From assembly GCA_907163375.1 (NCBI GenBank), contig CAJQUW010012453.1:15001-79000 (forward strand): 64,000 nt of DNA, in the 5' to 3' direction. Source of the stretch: Prostheceraeus crozeri (lineage: Eukaryota > Platyhelminthes > Polycladida > Euryleptidae). A program made the position numbers and the translations under genes. The notes under the pieces were generated by a model. It was given only the letters and a program-made list of their open reading frames with translations. It did not search any database and had not been told where the DNA came from. Below, one piece after another: positions 45,974-56,956 of this stretch; position 1 is the stretch's first letter; each line of letters opens with the position of its first letter.

Positions 45974-46663
45974 TTAAATTTTGTTTAATAAAGTTTTGTC
46001 TAATAAAGTTTTTAGCTCTTCTAAAAAAATTTTATCATCTTCTTCATTAAAAATTTTATCATCAATAAAAGTTTTACCATCACTAGAAATTTTACCATCC
46101 TTTTTATTTTTATCATTAACTTTTTCTGTCTGTGATTGAAATGATATTTGATTTACTTCATTAGCTATTTGATCAAATTTTTCAATCTCATCTAACGTAA
46201 TAACATTATCATCACATACTCTCTGAAAGTAGTAATGTAGTTTATCATAGACTTCTTTAATATATAAATGCTTAGTTTTTAATGATTTTCGTTTCTTAGT
46301 TATTAAAGATTTATCTAACATTGTAACAAGTGAAGTTGCAAAAACACCCGTACCTGTTAAAGCTGTAGCAACTACTGGAATTACTAAAACACCAGAAGAT
46401 ATAACAATTGTTAAAGCACCTAAACTTATTGTTAAGAATATGCCAATTCCTTGTGTTACATTCTTAACTTTAGTCCATCTCTTTCTTAATTTTTTATAAT
46501 GCTCTAATCTTAATAATAATTGAGATTCCTTATCTTTCATATAGCGTACTCTATCTTTGTGTTTTTCAATGTTCATTTTTTCAATGTTAATCTTTTCAAT
46601 GTCCATTAAAGTAGAACTACGTTCATATGATAACGAAGGATATATTCTTGCGGTTTCTTCCAT
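45974..46663 (-). CDS. Membrane protein with Gly-rich hydrophobic hairpin, 229 aa
   Basis: The N-terminus is MEETARIYPSLSYERS, then a charged helix (about 25-70). A long hydrophobic stretch (about 75-115: GIGIFLTISLGALTIVISSG, then VLVIPVVATALTGTGVFA) could form two membrane segments or an apolipoprotein-like hairpin. A basic KKRKSLKTKH segment and an acidic, variable tail follow. The role is unknown; a membrane-active virion protein is a guess. Element 2 carries a near-identical copy at 56957-57610. Confidence 0.55.
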   Translation of the reverse strand: MEETARIYPSLSYERSSTLMDIEKINIEKMNIEKHKDRVRYMKDKESQLLLRLEHYKKLRKRWTKVKNVTQGIGIFLTISLGALTIVISSGVLVIPVVATALTGTGVFATSLVTMLDKSLITKKRKSLKTKHLYIKEVYDKLHYYFQRVCDDNVITLDEIEKFDQIANEVNQISFQSQTEKVNDKNKKDGKISSDGKTFIDDKIFNEEDDKIFLEELKTLLDKTLLNKI

Positions 46664-46874
46664 TTTTTTTCTTCCATTTTTTAAAGAAATATTTTGAATA
46701 AATATTTTGAAAACAATCTTCTGAAATGCTATTTAAATCGAAATACGTAGTTGTTTGTTTGTCGTATATTTCTAAGAACTCAGTCATGTTATTAACCTGA
46801 GGTAATATATCACCTATATTACTCAGTATAACTGTCGGATTTTCATCATTCATTTTAAATGAAATAAATTCCAA
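46623..46874 (-). CDS. Short ORF at right edge of element 1, 83 aa
   Basis: Not recognised. The acidic first half (MNDENPTVILSNIGDILPQV) is followed by a helix and a basic KKWKKKNGRNRK tail that overlaps the start of the membrane protein gene. It lies at the point where similarity to element 2 stops (about 46695). Confidence 0.3.
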   Translation of the reverse strand: MEFISFKMNDENPTVILSNIGDILPQVNNMTEFLEIYDKQTTTYFDLNSISEDCFQNIYSKYFFKKWKKKNGRNRKNISFVII

Positions 46875-46924
46875 TAACTGTAATAATGTCTACTTCTTGT
46901 ACAGGAAAATGAAAACAACGGCAG

Positions 46925-47670
46925 TGTATTTTGCATCAAATATAATAATACAACAATTAATCTTATCACACAATTGTACAATGTCAGTCTACTACCATTA
47001 GACTGGAGAACAAAAGAAAATTTAATTACATTTCAAAATAATCCAAAATGCAATACTACTAAGTTCCATGAATCATTCTTAAATATCAAATATAATAATA
47101 CAACAATCAATCTTATCACACAATTTTACAATGTCAGTCTACTACCATTAGACTGGAGAACAAAAGAAAATTTAATTACATTTCAAAATTTTCCAAAATG
47201 CAATACTACTAAGTTCCATGAATCATTCTTAAATATCAAATATAATAATACAACAATCAATCTTATCATACAATTGTACAATGTCAGTCTACTACCATTA
47301 GACTGGAGAACAAAAGAAAATTTAATTACATTTCAAAATTTTCCAAAATGTAATACTACTAAGTTCCATGAATCATTCTTAAATATCAAATATAATAATA
47401 CAACAATCAATCTTATCATACAATTGTACAATGTCAGTCTTCTACCATGAGACTGGAGAACAAAAGGAAATTTAATTACATTTCAAAATTTTCCAAAATG
47501 CAATACTACTAAGTTCCATGAATCATTCTTAAATATCAAAGATTATGTTACATACTGAAATATAGATCTATACAATAGCAGTCTACTACCATTAGACTGG
47601 AGAACAAAAGAAAATTTAATTACATTTCAAAATAATCCAAAATGCGTTACTACTTATAAAGAAGTCTTCA
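46925..47670 (+). repeat. 150-bp tandem repeat with open frame
   Basis: Five units with a period of exactly 150 bases (landmark ATGTCAGTCT at 46981, 47131, 47281 and 47431, then a diverged fifth near 47578). A + strand frame at 46974-47450 stays open through the first units and encodes a 50-residue repeat with NVSLLPLDWRTKENLITFQN and KCNTTKFHESFLNIKYNN. The last unit is diverged and shorter. It could be a repetitive secreted or structural protein, but no signal peptide is seen and the frame may be incidental. Confidence 0.6.
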
Positions 47671-47740
47671 TCAATATGTATACATCAAATATGTATGTAC
47701 ATTGCACATATCTTAAAAAGTGAAACAACACAGTTAATGT

Positions 47741-48346
47741 TCATTCATCTTGGGAACCAAACCTCATTTCTTCTATAGTTGTCGGTTGATTCAATTTTTC
47801 TATATAAATTTTGATTTCTTTAAAATGTTTTCTAACAAAACTAATGGGCATTGATGAATTTAAAAATAATACGTGTGGTAGAATTATATCTGATAAGTTC
47901 ATCAAGAAATAACAATAACTTACGTTATAGGAAATTCTAAATAGTTCCAAGTTTGCCACAAATCTGTTTTTTTTATTGTCACTCAATTCCAGAATTCTTT
48001 TAAATCCATAACCTTGATAAGCAGCACTTCTCAGCAACGACCCATGGTGCACTTTATCACTTGCAATCAGTTTTGAAATCATAGTAGCACTATCTTCGAT
48101 GGTAATCAAATGTTCTTTTGTAACATTGAACTGAGGAATTGTAGTAGTGTTAAGATACTGTTCTATTTTTACTGTAATATCCTCCACTTGTTTTTGAGAG
48201 TCCAATTTGTTCTTCTTTCTCGATTGAATTTCTAACTTCCACTCTTCAAAGTATTTATTCGCAGTTTCCTTGTGCTCTTCTTTAATTAAGTTTAGTAAAA
48301 TCGCCATGTAAAACGAAAAAGCTTCTGCTGCAGTACGTTTTGGCAT
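47741..48346 (-). CDS. Orphan ORF, about 200 aa
   Basis: Not recognised. The likely start is MPKRTAAEAFSFYMAI. Lys/Glu/Gln-rich helices (residues about 20-75) are followed by a mixed region with TIEDSATMISKLIASDKVHH and ILELSDNKKNRFVANLELF. A hydrophobic stretch, SYCYFLMNLSDIILPHVLFL, lies at about 155, and an acidic end follows. Base composition is less AT-rich than the Polinton genes on either side. It lies between the two elements, so it may be flanking host DNA or an element accessory gene. Confidence 0.4.
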   Translation of the reverse strand: MPKRTAAEAFSFYMAILLNLIKEEHKETANKYFEEWKLEIQSRKKNKLDSQKQVEDITVKIEQYLNTTTIPQFNVTKEHLITIEDSATMISKLIASDKVHHGSLLRSAAYQGYGFKRILELSDNKKNRFVANLELFRISYNVSYCYFLMNLSDIILPHVLFLNSSMPISFVRKHFKEIKIYIEKLNQPTTIEEMRFGSQDE

Positions 48347-48589
48347 TTTGCAATAAGGAAAGAAAACAGTCACTAGTTATGATCAATGGAATTGTAAATG
48401 AAGTCTTACTTCCTACATGCTGCAATTATATGCCACGTCTTTACAAATGAATAAGTGGGTGTAGCAGCTGTTTGTTCTTTCATACATTGTTTCCTTTCAA
48501 ATGTTTGAGTTGGAGGACACAGCTCCTTACACTGAAATGCATTTTATTCATAAATGCGGGAAGCAGATGTTCTCTACCCTTGAATGACA

Positions 48590-49034
48590 ATTGTAAAAGT
48601 ACCTAAACTTATTGTTAAGAATATGTCAATTCCTTCAAATATTTTTAGTCACATGACATATTTTAAAAACCTGAAAAATGGATAAAATTCATGAATTTGA
48701 AATTCTCAACTTTTATGATTTTCGCTGTCCTTGAACGGTCATGATTTAAGCAATGAAAATCGAACCGAAGGTTCTAGGGCTTCGCCCGATTGTAATTCTC
48801 AAATTTTGAGATTCTTAACTTTTATGATTTTTTCGGTGTCCTCGAACGGTCATGATTTAAGCGAGAAAATTGTAATTCTCAAATTTGAGATTACGTGATA
48901 TTTTGAGACCGGCTAAATTTTTGAAATTTTGTTTTTTTTGAAAATTTGTCACTACCTAAATTTTCCCCCCTTCGGCCACGTGAAATTTGAAGTCTACCTA
49001 AATTTTTGAAATTTTGAAATTTTGATTTTTTTGA
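48590..49034. mobile_element. Terminal fragment of a Polinton copy
   Basis: It begins with about 45 bases of the membrane protein gene (similar to 46408-46452 and 57355-57399) joined directly to terminal-region sequence. That part carries the GTGTCCTNGAACGGTC repeats (48723-48740, 48834-48851) also found at the right end of element 2. A GC-rich mini-hairpin, GGGC-TTC-GCCC, sits at 48777-48787. It is a third, deleted copy of the element's right end. Confidence 0.65.
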
Positions 49035-49035
49035 A

Positions 49036-49105
49036 AAAACCCCGCAAAAGTGTGACATCCGGCGCAAGCGAAGCGAAGCAAAGCGAAGCGAAGCGTCGCG
49101 CCGGA
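49036..49105. other. GC-rich inverted repeat at element junction
   Basis: AGTGTGACATCCGGCGC on the left and its complement on the right (one mismatch, 17 bp) enclose a tract of AAGCG repeats. It stands exactly between the terminal fragment and the left remnant of element 2. It may be a hairpin end, a large mini-hairpin, or a joined pair of ends. Confidence 0.6.
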
Positions 49106-49525
49106 TTTCACACTATATACTACTATGGTGGTGTTATTAAATTTTCCAAAAGAGATCAAAGACCAATATTTTTCTCTATTATATTATTATCAGATAAAAA
49201 TGTAATTTAGAGTTAGATATTCCAATAAGAGAATGGCATCCTATCAGGGAATGGCATCCTATACCAAAAAGTGTAATTTATGATGTTGAAGAATCAATTG
49301 ATGATGATGATGAAGAATCAATAGTTAGTGAAAATAAATTTAAATTATCTTTTGATAAAACGTTTTATGATAAAACTTAATATTATAAAACATTATATGA
49401 TAAAGAAAATAAAATAACTAAAGAACGTGAAATATATAATGATAGATATTAACTCTCAAGTCCTTGATATTAGAATGTTTATATCTAAAATTAAAACACA
49501 ATTTTTTTCTTTAAAAAATAAAAAA

Positions 49526-52500
49526 ATGGAAAATACCAAGTTTTATTGTAACTTATGTGAAAAAAAGTTGCAAACAAAAAGAAGTTATCAATCTCATTTA
49601 AATAGTAAATTGCATTTACAAAATGTAGAACGAGTTGATGAAGGAAATATATTAAAATTAAATAGTTATAAAAACTATCTAGAAACATTGCCTACTGATA
49701 TAAAAGTTAAAAAAATGTTTGATGATTATTCACATTCGGAATATAAAAAAGTTTTTAATAGTGAAGATGAGACCCTACCAGATGGAAGATATTTATTTAG
49801 CGATACTGATGAATTTGATGAAGCTGAACGAACCGATGAAGCGGTAACAGATATAAAATATTTATTTAATGAATCTTTTGAACATAATGAAACCGAGGAA
49901 ACTTTTTATAATGTATTAACAAACTTTTTCAAAATATTTAAGAAATCTTTCAAATGTTATATGAATGTAGAAGTACTTTATACAAAAAATGGACCTGATG
50001 AAATTCCTGAAGAAATAATACAAGGACATTTTACAAATTCACAAGAAATTCATAATGTAAATGATATACAACCCATATTTGAATCGATGATACTTAAATT
50101 AGAAAATTGTATAATTGAAGCCCAATTACGTGAATCTGGTTGGAGATTTGTTGAAATACTATCTAAGAAAATAGTAATTGATAAATATAAAAATAATACT
50201 GGTGGTAGTTATGTTCCTTTACCTTTTCGTTCACCACAAATAATTGACATAAAAAATGAAGATGATTATTGTTTTCTGTGGAGTATTATAGCACATTTAC
50301 ATCCTGCAGAATATCACAAAGAAAGACTAAGTCATTATAATAAAGAAGAATACATAAATGAATTTGATCTTTCGGATGGTTTAGATGAATTTCCATATGA
50401 TTATAATAGGTTAATAAAGTTTCATAAAAAGAATAAAAATTTAATAGAAGTAAATGTTTTTGAATTAAATGTGAATTATGTTTCTATTGGTAAAATTACT
50501 CCACTTTACTCAGATTCAAAAAAATTTTATTTGAATAATAAAAATTTATGTCAATCAGAAATAGTATATAATGATAGGGGAAATTACATGCATCATAATA
50601 TTTTTTACCAAGGAAATATAATATGCACTGAAAAATTTGAAATTGTTAAAACACTATCACCAATAATGATTAATCATAATAATTATAAAGGACGTAATTA
50701 TAATTATGATTATGATACCGATTATTTATCTTTATCTTTAGAATATCAACAAAACTTAGAAAATTTAAATAAAAGTTTACAAAAATGTAAAACAGATTAT
50801 CAACAACAAACAAAAATATTAGTACAAGAATATGGCCATAAATATCAAAATAAGATAGAAACGATGCAAAAATTAAATGAAGACAATAATGAAGACAATA
50901 AAGAATTAAATAATGAAGAAAATGAAACCAATCAAAAAATAAATGAATGTCTAAAAAAATGTCAACAACAATATAAAGAACAATATGATAAAGAATATAT
51001 TTATCAGCTACAAATATTAAATCAAAATTATCAACAGTCTGAAAAAGATTTACAAAGATATATCGAATTAACATATGAAATATATCAAGATAAACTTGAA
51101 AAACTAGAACAGTCAAAACAACCAGCACAAGCGAATATTTTATATTATCAGGGTCATTTTATATTGTGTAAAGATGTTTCTATATTTACAAAAACTTCAG
51201 ATAATGCTAATTTTCCTTGTCTCCAATGTATGACGAGCTTTAGAACTAAAGAAGAAATGAATAGACATTTGGAGAATTGTCAACAAAATGAAGCAGTTGA
51301 AAATACTTTTCCAAAAGATGATTATTTAGAATAAAATAGACATTATTTGAAAAATAAAGTACCCTTTACTATTTATTGTGATTTTGAAGCATATAATGTT
51401 AATATGACACAAAATCAAACCGAAGGTTCTAGGGCTTCGCCCGATTCTGAAAATGATAATTCTGGAAATGATAATTATGAAAAAAGTGCACCTGAACAAA
51501 GTAAAGAAAAATATTTATTTGAGCAAAAATCATTATGTTGGGGAATGTACATTCATTCAAATTATCCTGAATTATTTAAATCAGAATATTATCAATACCA
51601 TGGTGAAGATAGTTCAGAAATGTTTACAAAGAAAGTAGAAGAATTACAATGTCGTTTTTCACAATTGCTTGAAACAAATATACCAATGCTTCCATTAACA
51701 GAAAAAGAAAAATTAAATTTTATTAATGAAACAAAATGTTATTACTGTGGAAAAGAATTTACAAAAAATTATAAAAATGGCAGAGGTAGATATCTTGACA
51801 AAGTAAAAGATCATGATCATCTAAATGGATTATATAGAGGTGCAGCACATAATTCTTGTAATCTTAATGCTAATAAATTTAAATATAACTTTGTTCCTCT
51901 ATATTTTTACAATGGTTCTAAATATGATTTCCATTTAATAATGAAAGATATATTTTCATCTGAAAAATTACAACAACAACAAATAAATGTACTATGTAAA
52001 ACAGAAGAAGAATATTTTTCAATGCAATTAGGTTGTATTAGAATTTCAGATGCATTTAGATTTTTTACTCCTTATTCATTAGATGTTATGGGAAAAACTT
52101 TGAAATCTGAACAATGTAAAATACTAAATAAATATAATTTAAAACTTTTAAAAGGAATATTTCCGTATGAGTACATAACTGGAGATTTTAATTCTGTGAA
52201 TAAAGTTATGGAAGAAAAACAACTTCCTCCAATAAATAAATTTAAATCAACATTAAAACAAACACAATTATCTGAAGAAGACTATGCAGAAGCTGAAAAA
52301 AATTGGAGAGAGTTAAATTGTAAAACAATGTATGATTATACAATGAAATATCTTCAGATAGATGTATTAATACTAGCTGATCTTTTTGAAAACTTTCGTG
52401 ACATGTGTTTAGAATATTACGGAATAGATCCATGTTATTGTTATTCTACACCAGGTTTAACATGGTTAGCAGGATTAAAACATACAAATTTTAAACTTAA

Positions 52501-53969
52501 ACATTATAAAGAAAATACATATGATAAATAATTATTTTTTGAATCTGGAATTAGAGGTGGAGTTTCATCAGTTTTAGGTAATCGTTATGTACAGTGTTAC
52601 AATAAAAAAGTAAATCCTGATGATTATGGAATAATGAAACCTTTATCTCCAGAAGAAAGCGATCAGTTTATAAAATTGTTTAATCAAAATATAGAAGGAC
52701 TTATATCAAATGAAGATAGTCAAGCAGCAGTTGATAAAATCATGAGAGAAAACTTTTTGTTATATTATGATTTTAATAGCTTATATTCTTCTTGCATGAT
52801 ACAAGAATTACCAACAGGTGAGATGGAATGGTGTAATATTCTTGATTATCAAAAAACATATGATGGAAATTATAATCATGGTTATATATATGAAGTTGAT
52901 TTAGTATACCCTGATGAAATAAAAGATAAAACAAAATATTTTCCTTTCTGTCCCGAAAACAAAATTCCCAATATAGAAGATTTTTCAGATTATCAAAAAT
53001 CTATAATGCCTAAAAAATACAGACCAACAAAAAAACTTATGTTAACACGAAGTAATAAAGGAAAGTATGTTGTTGAAGGAAGAATGCTAGATTGGTATTT
53101 AGAACATGGAATGATTCTCACCAAAATACATCGAAAACTATTTTATCAAAAATCTAAATGGTTAAAAAATTATATAGAGTTCAATATTGAAAAACGTAAA
53201 ATAGCTAAAAGAAATAAAGATGATTTTGGAAACGTGTTCTTCAAATTTAATGAATAATGCATTTTATGGTAAGACTTTAGAAAATGTGCGTAATAGACAA
53301 AATATTGAAATAGTTTATGATAAAGATAGGTTTCAAAATTTAACAAGGAAACCTACATATAAAAGAACTACTAGATTTAGTGATAATCTATGTGCTGTAC
53401 ATTTACGTCGAATTAGCGTAAAACATGATAAGTTTAATTTTATAGGATTCACTATATTAGAATTAGCTAAACTATTTATGTATAGATTTATATATGATTA
53501 TTTAGCACCTGCTTATGGCAAAAACTATAAATTACACTTTACAGATACCGATTCTGTTTTCTTAGAATTAACAATACCTTATAATTCTTCACTTGATGAA
53601 GAAATAGATAAAATAGAAGATTTTATTCATCCTTCAGAATTATGTAAAGTAAAAGATGAGTTAGGAAATGAAGATTTCATAACAGAAGCTATATTTTTAA
53701 AATCTAAATGTTATTGTTATGATACAACTAATAATATTAAAACACATAAAACATTAAAAGGAATTTCAAAGGCATCAGTGTTTAATCAAATAACATTTCA
53801 AGATTAAAAAAATGTATTATTTAATAATGAAATAAAAGCAGCATGTAATTATAGACTTAATTCAAAGAAACATAAAATCTATTTAAAAGAGGAACATAAA
53901 TTAGCATTAGATCCATTTGATGATAAAAGAAAAATTTTACCTGATGGAATAACTACTGAACCTTTTTAA
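49526..53969 (+). pseudogene. Family B DNA polymerase, type 2, with zinc fingers (broken)
   Basis: The likely start is MENTKFYCNLC at 49526, in an A-rich context. Order of parts: a C2H2 finger (YCNLCEKKLQTKRSYQSHL); a domain with ESGWRF, SYVPLPFRSP and DDYCFLWSIIAHLHP; a Gln/Asn-rich coiled coil; a second finger (FPCLQC ... HLENC); exonuclease motif I in IYCDFEAYN; an endonuclease VII-like segment (CYYCGKEF, then KDHDHLNGLYRGAAHNSCN); motif II in NGSKYDFH; polymerase motif A in DFNSLYSS; motif B in NNAFYGKT; motif C in FTDTDS. It differs clearly from the type 1 polymerase. Fossil with about three breaks. Confidence 0.85.
51416..51446. repeat. GC-rich mini-hairpin inside polymerase type 2
   Basis: ACCGAAGGTTCTAGGGCTTC followed by GCCCGAT; GGGC at 51432-51435 pairs with GCCC at 51439-51442. 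It is in frame and encodes TEGSRASPDS. Nearly the same ~29 bases stand at 38402-38430 (in another gene) and 48763-48790 (non-coding). Confidence 0.8.
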
Positions 53970-54105
53970 AGTTTATTTATTATTATTTAAATCCGTCTAG
54001 AAAAAAATTTTATTATTTAAATCAGTCTAGAAAAAAATTTTTTATTATTTAAATCAGTCTAGAATAAAAATTTTATTATTTATCACTCAGTATAGTAAAT
54101 TTTTA
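53970..54105. other. Spacer between convergent polymerase and ATPase genes
   Basis: About three copies of an AT-rich ~33-bp unit around TTATTATTTAAATCAGTCTA. No gene. Confidence 0.5.
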
Positions 54106-54873
54106 TTACTCAGTAAACAAATCTTCTATAACTCTATCATGAATTTTTTTATCAATATTAATTGTAATGAAGCCATAATCTTTTGACCAAGCATTGTTAC
54201 ACGATTGTTTAAATTCATCTTTATTTCTTACACATAAATCTCTTAACAAATCACTTAAGTTTCTTGCATTTATTTCAAATAGTATAAATATATTTGCATT
54301 CTTTCTAATAACACTTCCGTCTAATGAATACATACTTTGTGTTAAATAAAAAACACTACAGTTATTATGTCTACCTCTTGTGAAAAATTTTCTCTGAACT
54401 GACTGATTTCTATCATTAACACAATCATCAAAAATTGCACAATGTTTCATTGTTTTATCTAGTTTACTAGGATCTTGCATATTACCACTATCATCTATTA
54501 ATTGTATCTTTATATGGTTATTTTTATTGGATTCTACTAACTGACTATTTTTTGCTGCTTCTTCACACCACGAACTTATTTCTTCTTCATCTTCAGATTT
54601 TTCATATTCTTTGAATAATGAAGCAATTGCTGTTTTTTTAAGATTATTTTCAAATCCATATTTTAAAAATTTATAGACGGGTTGTTCTGCTGTTGTTGTA
54701 TAAATTATAAGATTGTTATAATCCAAAAAATTTGGAGTCGTTAAAATTTTAAACAATAGATACGTTTTACCACAACCTGATCTTCCACAAATAACTGACA
54801 AAACTTTATTAGATAAATTTGGATGATGATTAAATTTAAGTTTTTTTTTATTTAATGGTAGTACTTCACTCAT
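54106..54873 (-). CDS. Packaging ATPase, FtsK/HerA-type, second copy
   Basis: 255 residues, about 96% identical to the copy at 43162-43929. The P-loop is CGRSGCGKTYLL at about 29-40; Walker B-like HCAIFDDCVND at about 140; FYLTQSMYSLD at about 172. The frame looks whole. It converges with the type 2 polymerase gene. Confidence 0.85.
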   Translation of the reverse strand: MSEVLPLNKKKLKFNHHPNLSNKVLSVICGRSGCGKTYLLFKILTTPNFLDYNNLIIYTTTAEQPVYKFLKYGFENNLKKTAIASLFKEYEKSEDEEEISSWCEEAAKNSQLVESNKNNHIKIQLIDDSGNMQDPSKLDKTMKHCAIFDDCVNDRNQSVQRKFFTRGRHNNCSVFYLTQSMYSLDGSVIRKNANIFILFEINARNLSDLLRDLCVRNKDEFKQSCNNAWSKDYGFITINIDKKIHDRVIEDLFTE

Positions 54874-54981
54874 TTTTAATAAAGAAATTTTATTTTTAAT
54901 TTTTTAATTTTTTGTTTCTAAAGAAGAAGAATAAGAATAATAATAATAATAAGAAGAAAATTAAACTTCTCTAGCTTCGCG

Positions 54982-55038
54982 TGGGAGTTTATACCTCTCG
55001 AACGGGAGTTTATACCTCCCGAACGGGAGTTTATACCT
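54982..55038. repeat. 21-bp palindromic tandem repeat, 3 copies
   Basis: The same unit as 44014-44112, with marks at 54989, 55010 and 55031. The penton gene again ends inside the last unit. Confidence 0.8.
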
Positions 55039-55832
55039 CCTGAACCAAAAGATCTATCATAATCTCTTCACCTCCAAAATTTATTTCTTGTCCTTTCTCA
55101 TCAGTGATTCTAATGTTAATGTTGTTAATAGTTTTTCTTGTAATAGGGAAATATATTAATGTTTGTGGAATTACATTTAATCTATAACCAATGGGTACAG
55201 TAAAAGCTGGAAAACTGAATATTAAATTTGACAATTTACCATTTATATATCCTCCTTCAATAATGTCACAATGTACAACAATTGAATTTATTTCAGTTAT
55301 TTTTGGAATCTTCTCACCTAAATGATAACCTTGACTATGGGTTTGTTTATTAAATCCTAATAGCTTTGACAATGATCTATCATGATTAAAATCAACTTGA
55401 TGATTTTCGTCTAAAGTAAGAGAAAATTTATTGACTGCCGGTTCAACTGCAAAATGTAATTGTTTCTTATCTTTAAATTATATACCTAAATGTCTCTTAA
55501 TTTCATTTGATATTGATTCAACTTCGTACGAACCAGGAAGAAAAGTTTGTATTTTCCATGTTATGCCTTTATCAGTAGAATATCTAAATTGATCATTCGC
55601 ATCTTTGATAACGTTTTGAATAGTGTTAAATGTGGAGAAACTAGTCAATGCAATTTGATAATTTTTATTTTGTTCCAAATGTAGAATGGGTTCTAAATTA
55701 CAAGTGTGTGATGAAGTAGTTGTTATAACTTTTAACGTCGTACTAAATTTTGATGAACACAAAATCTCTGTTAAATTTTCGAAATTATTATTAATTTTGT
55801 CAAAATCTACTGATGATAATTCTCTCGAAGAC
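55031..55832 (-). pseudogene. Penton (minor capsid) protein, second copy (broken)
   Basis: The same family marks as the copy at 44105-44893, including IVVHCDIIEGGYINGK, PIGYRLNV and GEEIMIDLLV. The N-terminus differs (MSSRELSSVDFDKINN). A fossil with about one break. Confidence 0.8.
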
Positions 55833-55963
55833 ATTTTTAAACAAAAAAATTTAAACAGATATTTATTTATGAAATATTTTTTATAAAAAAATCGTAGATA
55901 AAGATTATAGGTAAAAATCATAAATAAAAATCATAGATAAAAATTAGAAACAAAATATTTCAG

Positions 55964-56875
55964 CTACGGGCGAAGCCCTGGAAGACATCTACGATGTCCC
56001 GTTATACTTTTATAATCCTCTTCATTTGGAATCTTCTTTTCTAACAGTCTTTTCAATATAGCATGAATTTCATTGAAACTAGAATTATGTCCTTCTTTTA
56101 TTGCAGATATTAAAATATTTAATCTATTTAGTAATTCTTGTGGATCATCTGGTAAAAATACAGTTGTTTCTGTTTTCTGTTTTTCAGATAAACCTTTTCC
56201 TACTTTAACTCCCGTTGATAATAAGTTTTCTAATTGTTTATAACGTCTAAGAGATTTTACTGCACCAACTCTATCTAACATAGCTTTATATTTTATGAGA
56301 TCTTCTACAGCATAATTACTTAAATCTGCTCCTCTTAAAAGATCAACAAAATTTCTATCTAAATTAAAAGGATATTTATCTGGTGAAAAAATTAAACCTC
56401 GAAAAGGTTGTGGAAATATTTCTTTTTGTCCGAGATAAAATCTAGGTATTGTTTTTCCATCTATAAATGAAATAGAATGTTCAAATTGCATAGATTTTGG
56501 TAATTTCTTATTAATGTTTGATTCTAGTAATCTATAGTCATCTAATATAGTTTTGTGCTCTGGATCTGTTATATCAATTTGTTTATCATTATTTGTACTT
56601 TCTTTTTCAAGAGTTTTAAATGGTTTCATAGTTTTCTCAAAATCAGTTTTTACTTGCTCGGTTTGCTGCATTTTTTCAAACATATCAGATTGAATACCAG
56701 CTTTTATCATTCTATGTTGAAGATGATTTTCTTTCATAATATTTCTTTGTTTTATTAACTCTTCTAATTGTTTTATTCTTTTAAAATTATCAGCTCTAAT
56801 TTTATCCATTTTTAAAATATAATATTTGAATTTTGTAGTAACATTGGAATACAACAAAAACATTTTACTGAACAA
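55964..56875 (-). CDS. Conserved Polinton protein, second copy
   Basis: Matches 45025-45918 nearly residue for residue (FYLGQKEIFPQPFRGLIFSP, FLPDDPQELLNRLNILISAI). In this copy the N-terminal helix and the main part are in one frame of about 300 residues; MDKIRADNFKRIKQL is the more likely start, as the residues before it are unlike a protein N-terminus. The 3' end is altered by a GC-rich mini-hairpin insertion that the sister copy lacks. Confidence 0.5.
   Translation of the reverse strand: MFSKMFLLYSNVTTKFKYYILKMDKIRADNFKRIKQLEELIKQRNIMKENHLQHRMIKAGIQSDMFEKMQQTEQVKTDFEKTMKPFKTLEKESTNNDKQIDITDPEHKTILDDYRLLESNINKKLPKSMQFEHSISFIDGKTIPRFYLGQKEIFPQPFRGLIFSPDKYPFNLDRNFVDLLRGADLSNYAVEDLIKYKAMLDRVGAVKSLRRYKQLENLLSTGVKVGKGLSEKQKTETTVFLPDDPQELLNRLNILISAIKEGHNSSFNEIHAILKRLLEKKIPNEEDYKSITGHRRCLPGLRP
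55966..56005. repeat. GC-rich double mini-hairpin with empty site in the sister copy
   Basis: GGGC-GAA-GCCC at 55968-55978 and GACATC-TAC-GATGTC at 55984-55998. The flanks (CAGCTAC on the left, TTTTATAATCC on the right) are continuous at about 45043-45062 in element 1, so roughly 35-40 bases were gained here or lost there. Confidence 0.85.
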
Positions 56876-56956
56876 ATTATTTTTTTATTGCTTTGTTGTC
56901 TGACATCTTTTCGTTTAAAGTTTTCTCGTTTTAAGTTTTGTTTAATAAAGTTTTGC

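Larger units (their letters stand above)
34460..46880. mobile_element. Polinton/Maverick-type element 1
   Basis: An AT-rich gene block with double jelly-roll capsid protein, pVI-like protein, fibre-like protein, clamp-like ORFs, family B polymerase, packaging ATPase, penton protein, membrane protein and small ORFs. This set is that of Polinton/adintovirus-type elements. No RVE integrase or adenain-like protease was recognised, and no left terminal inverted repeat was found. The element is broken, with a handful of breaks mainly in the capsid and polymerase genes. Most frames are still open, so it is probably young. The left end abuts a LINE-like tail. Confidence 0.85.

Noticed and set aside
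50670-51128. 152-codon minus-strand frame opposite the type 2 polymerase
   Set aside because: Shadow of the Gln/Asn-rich coiled-coil coding sequence on the other strand.
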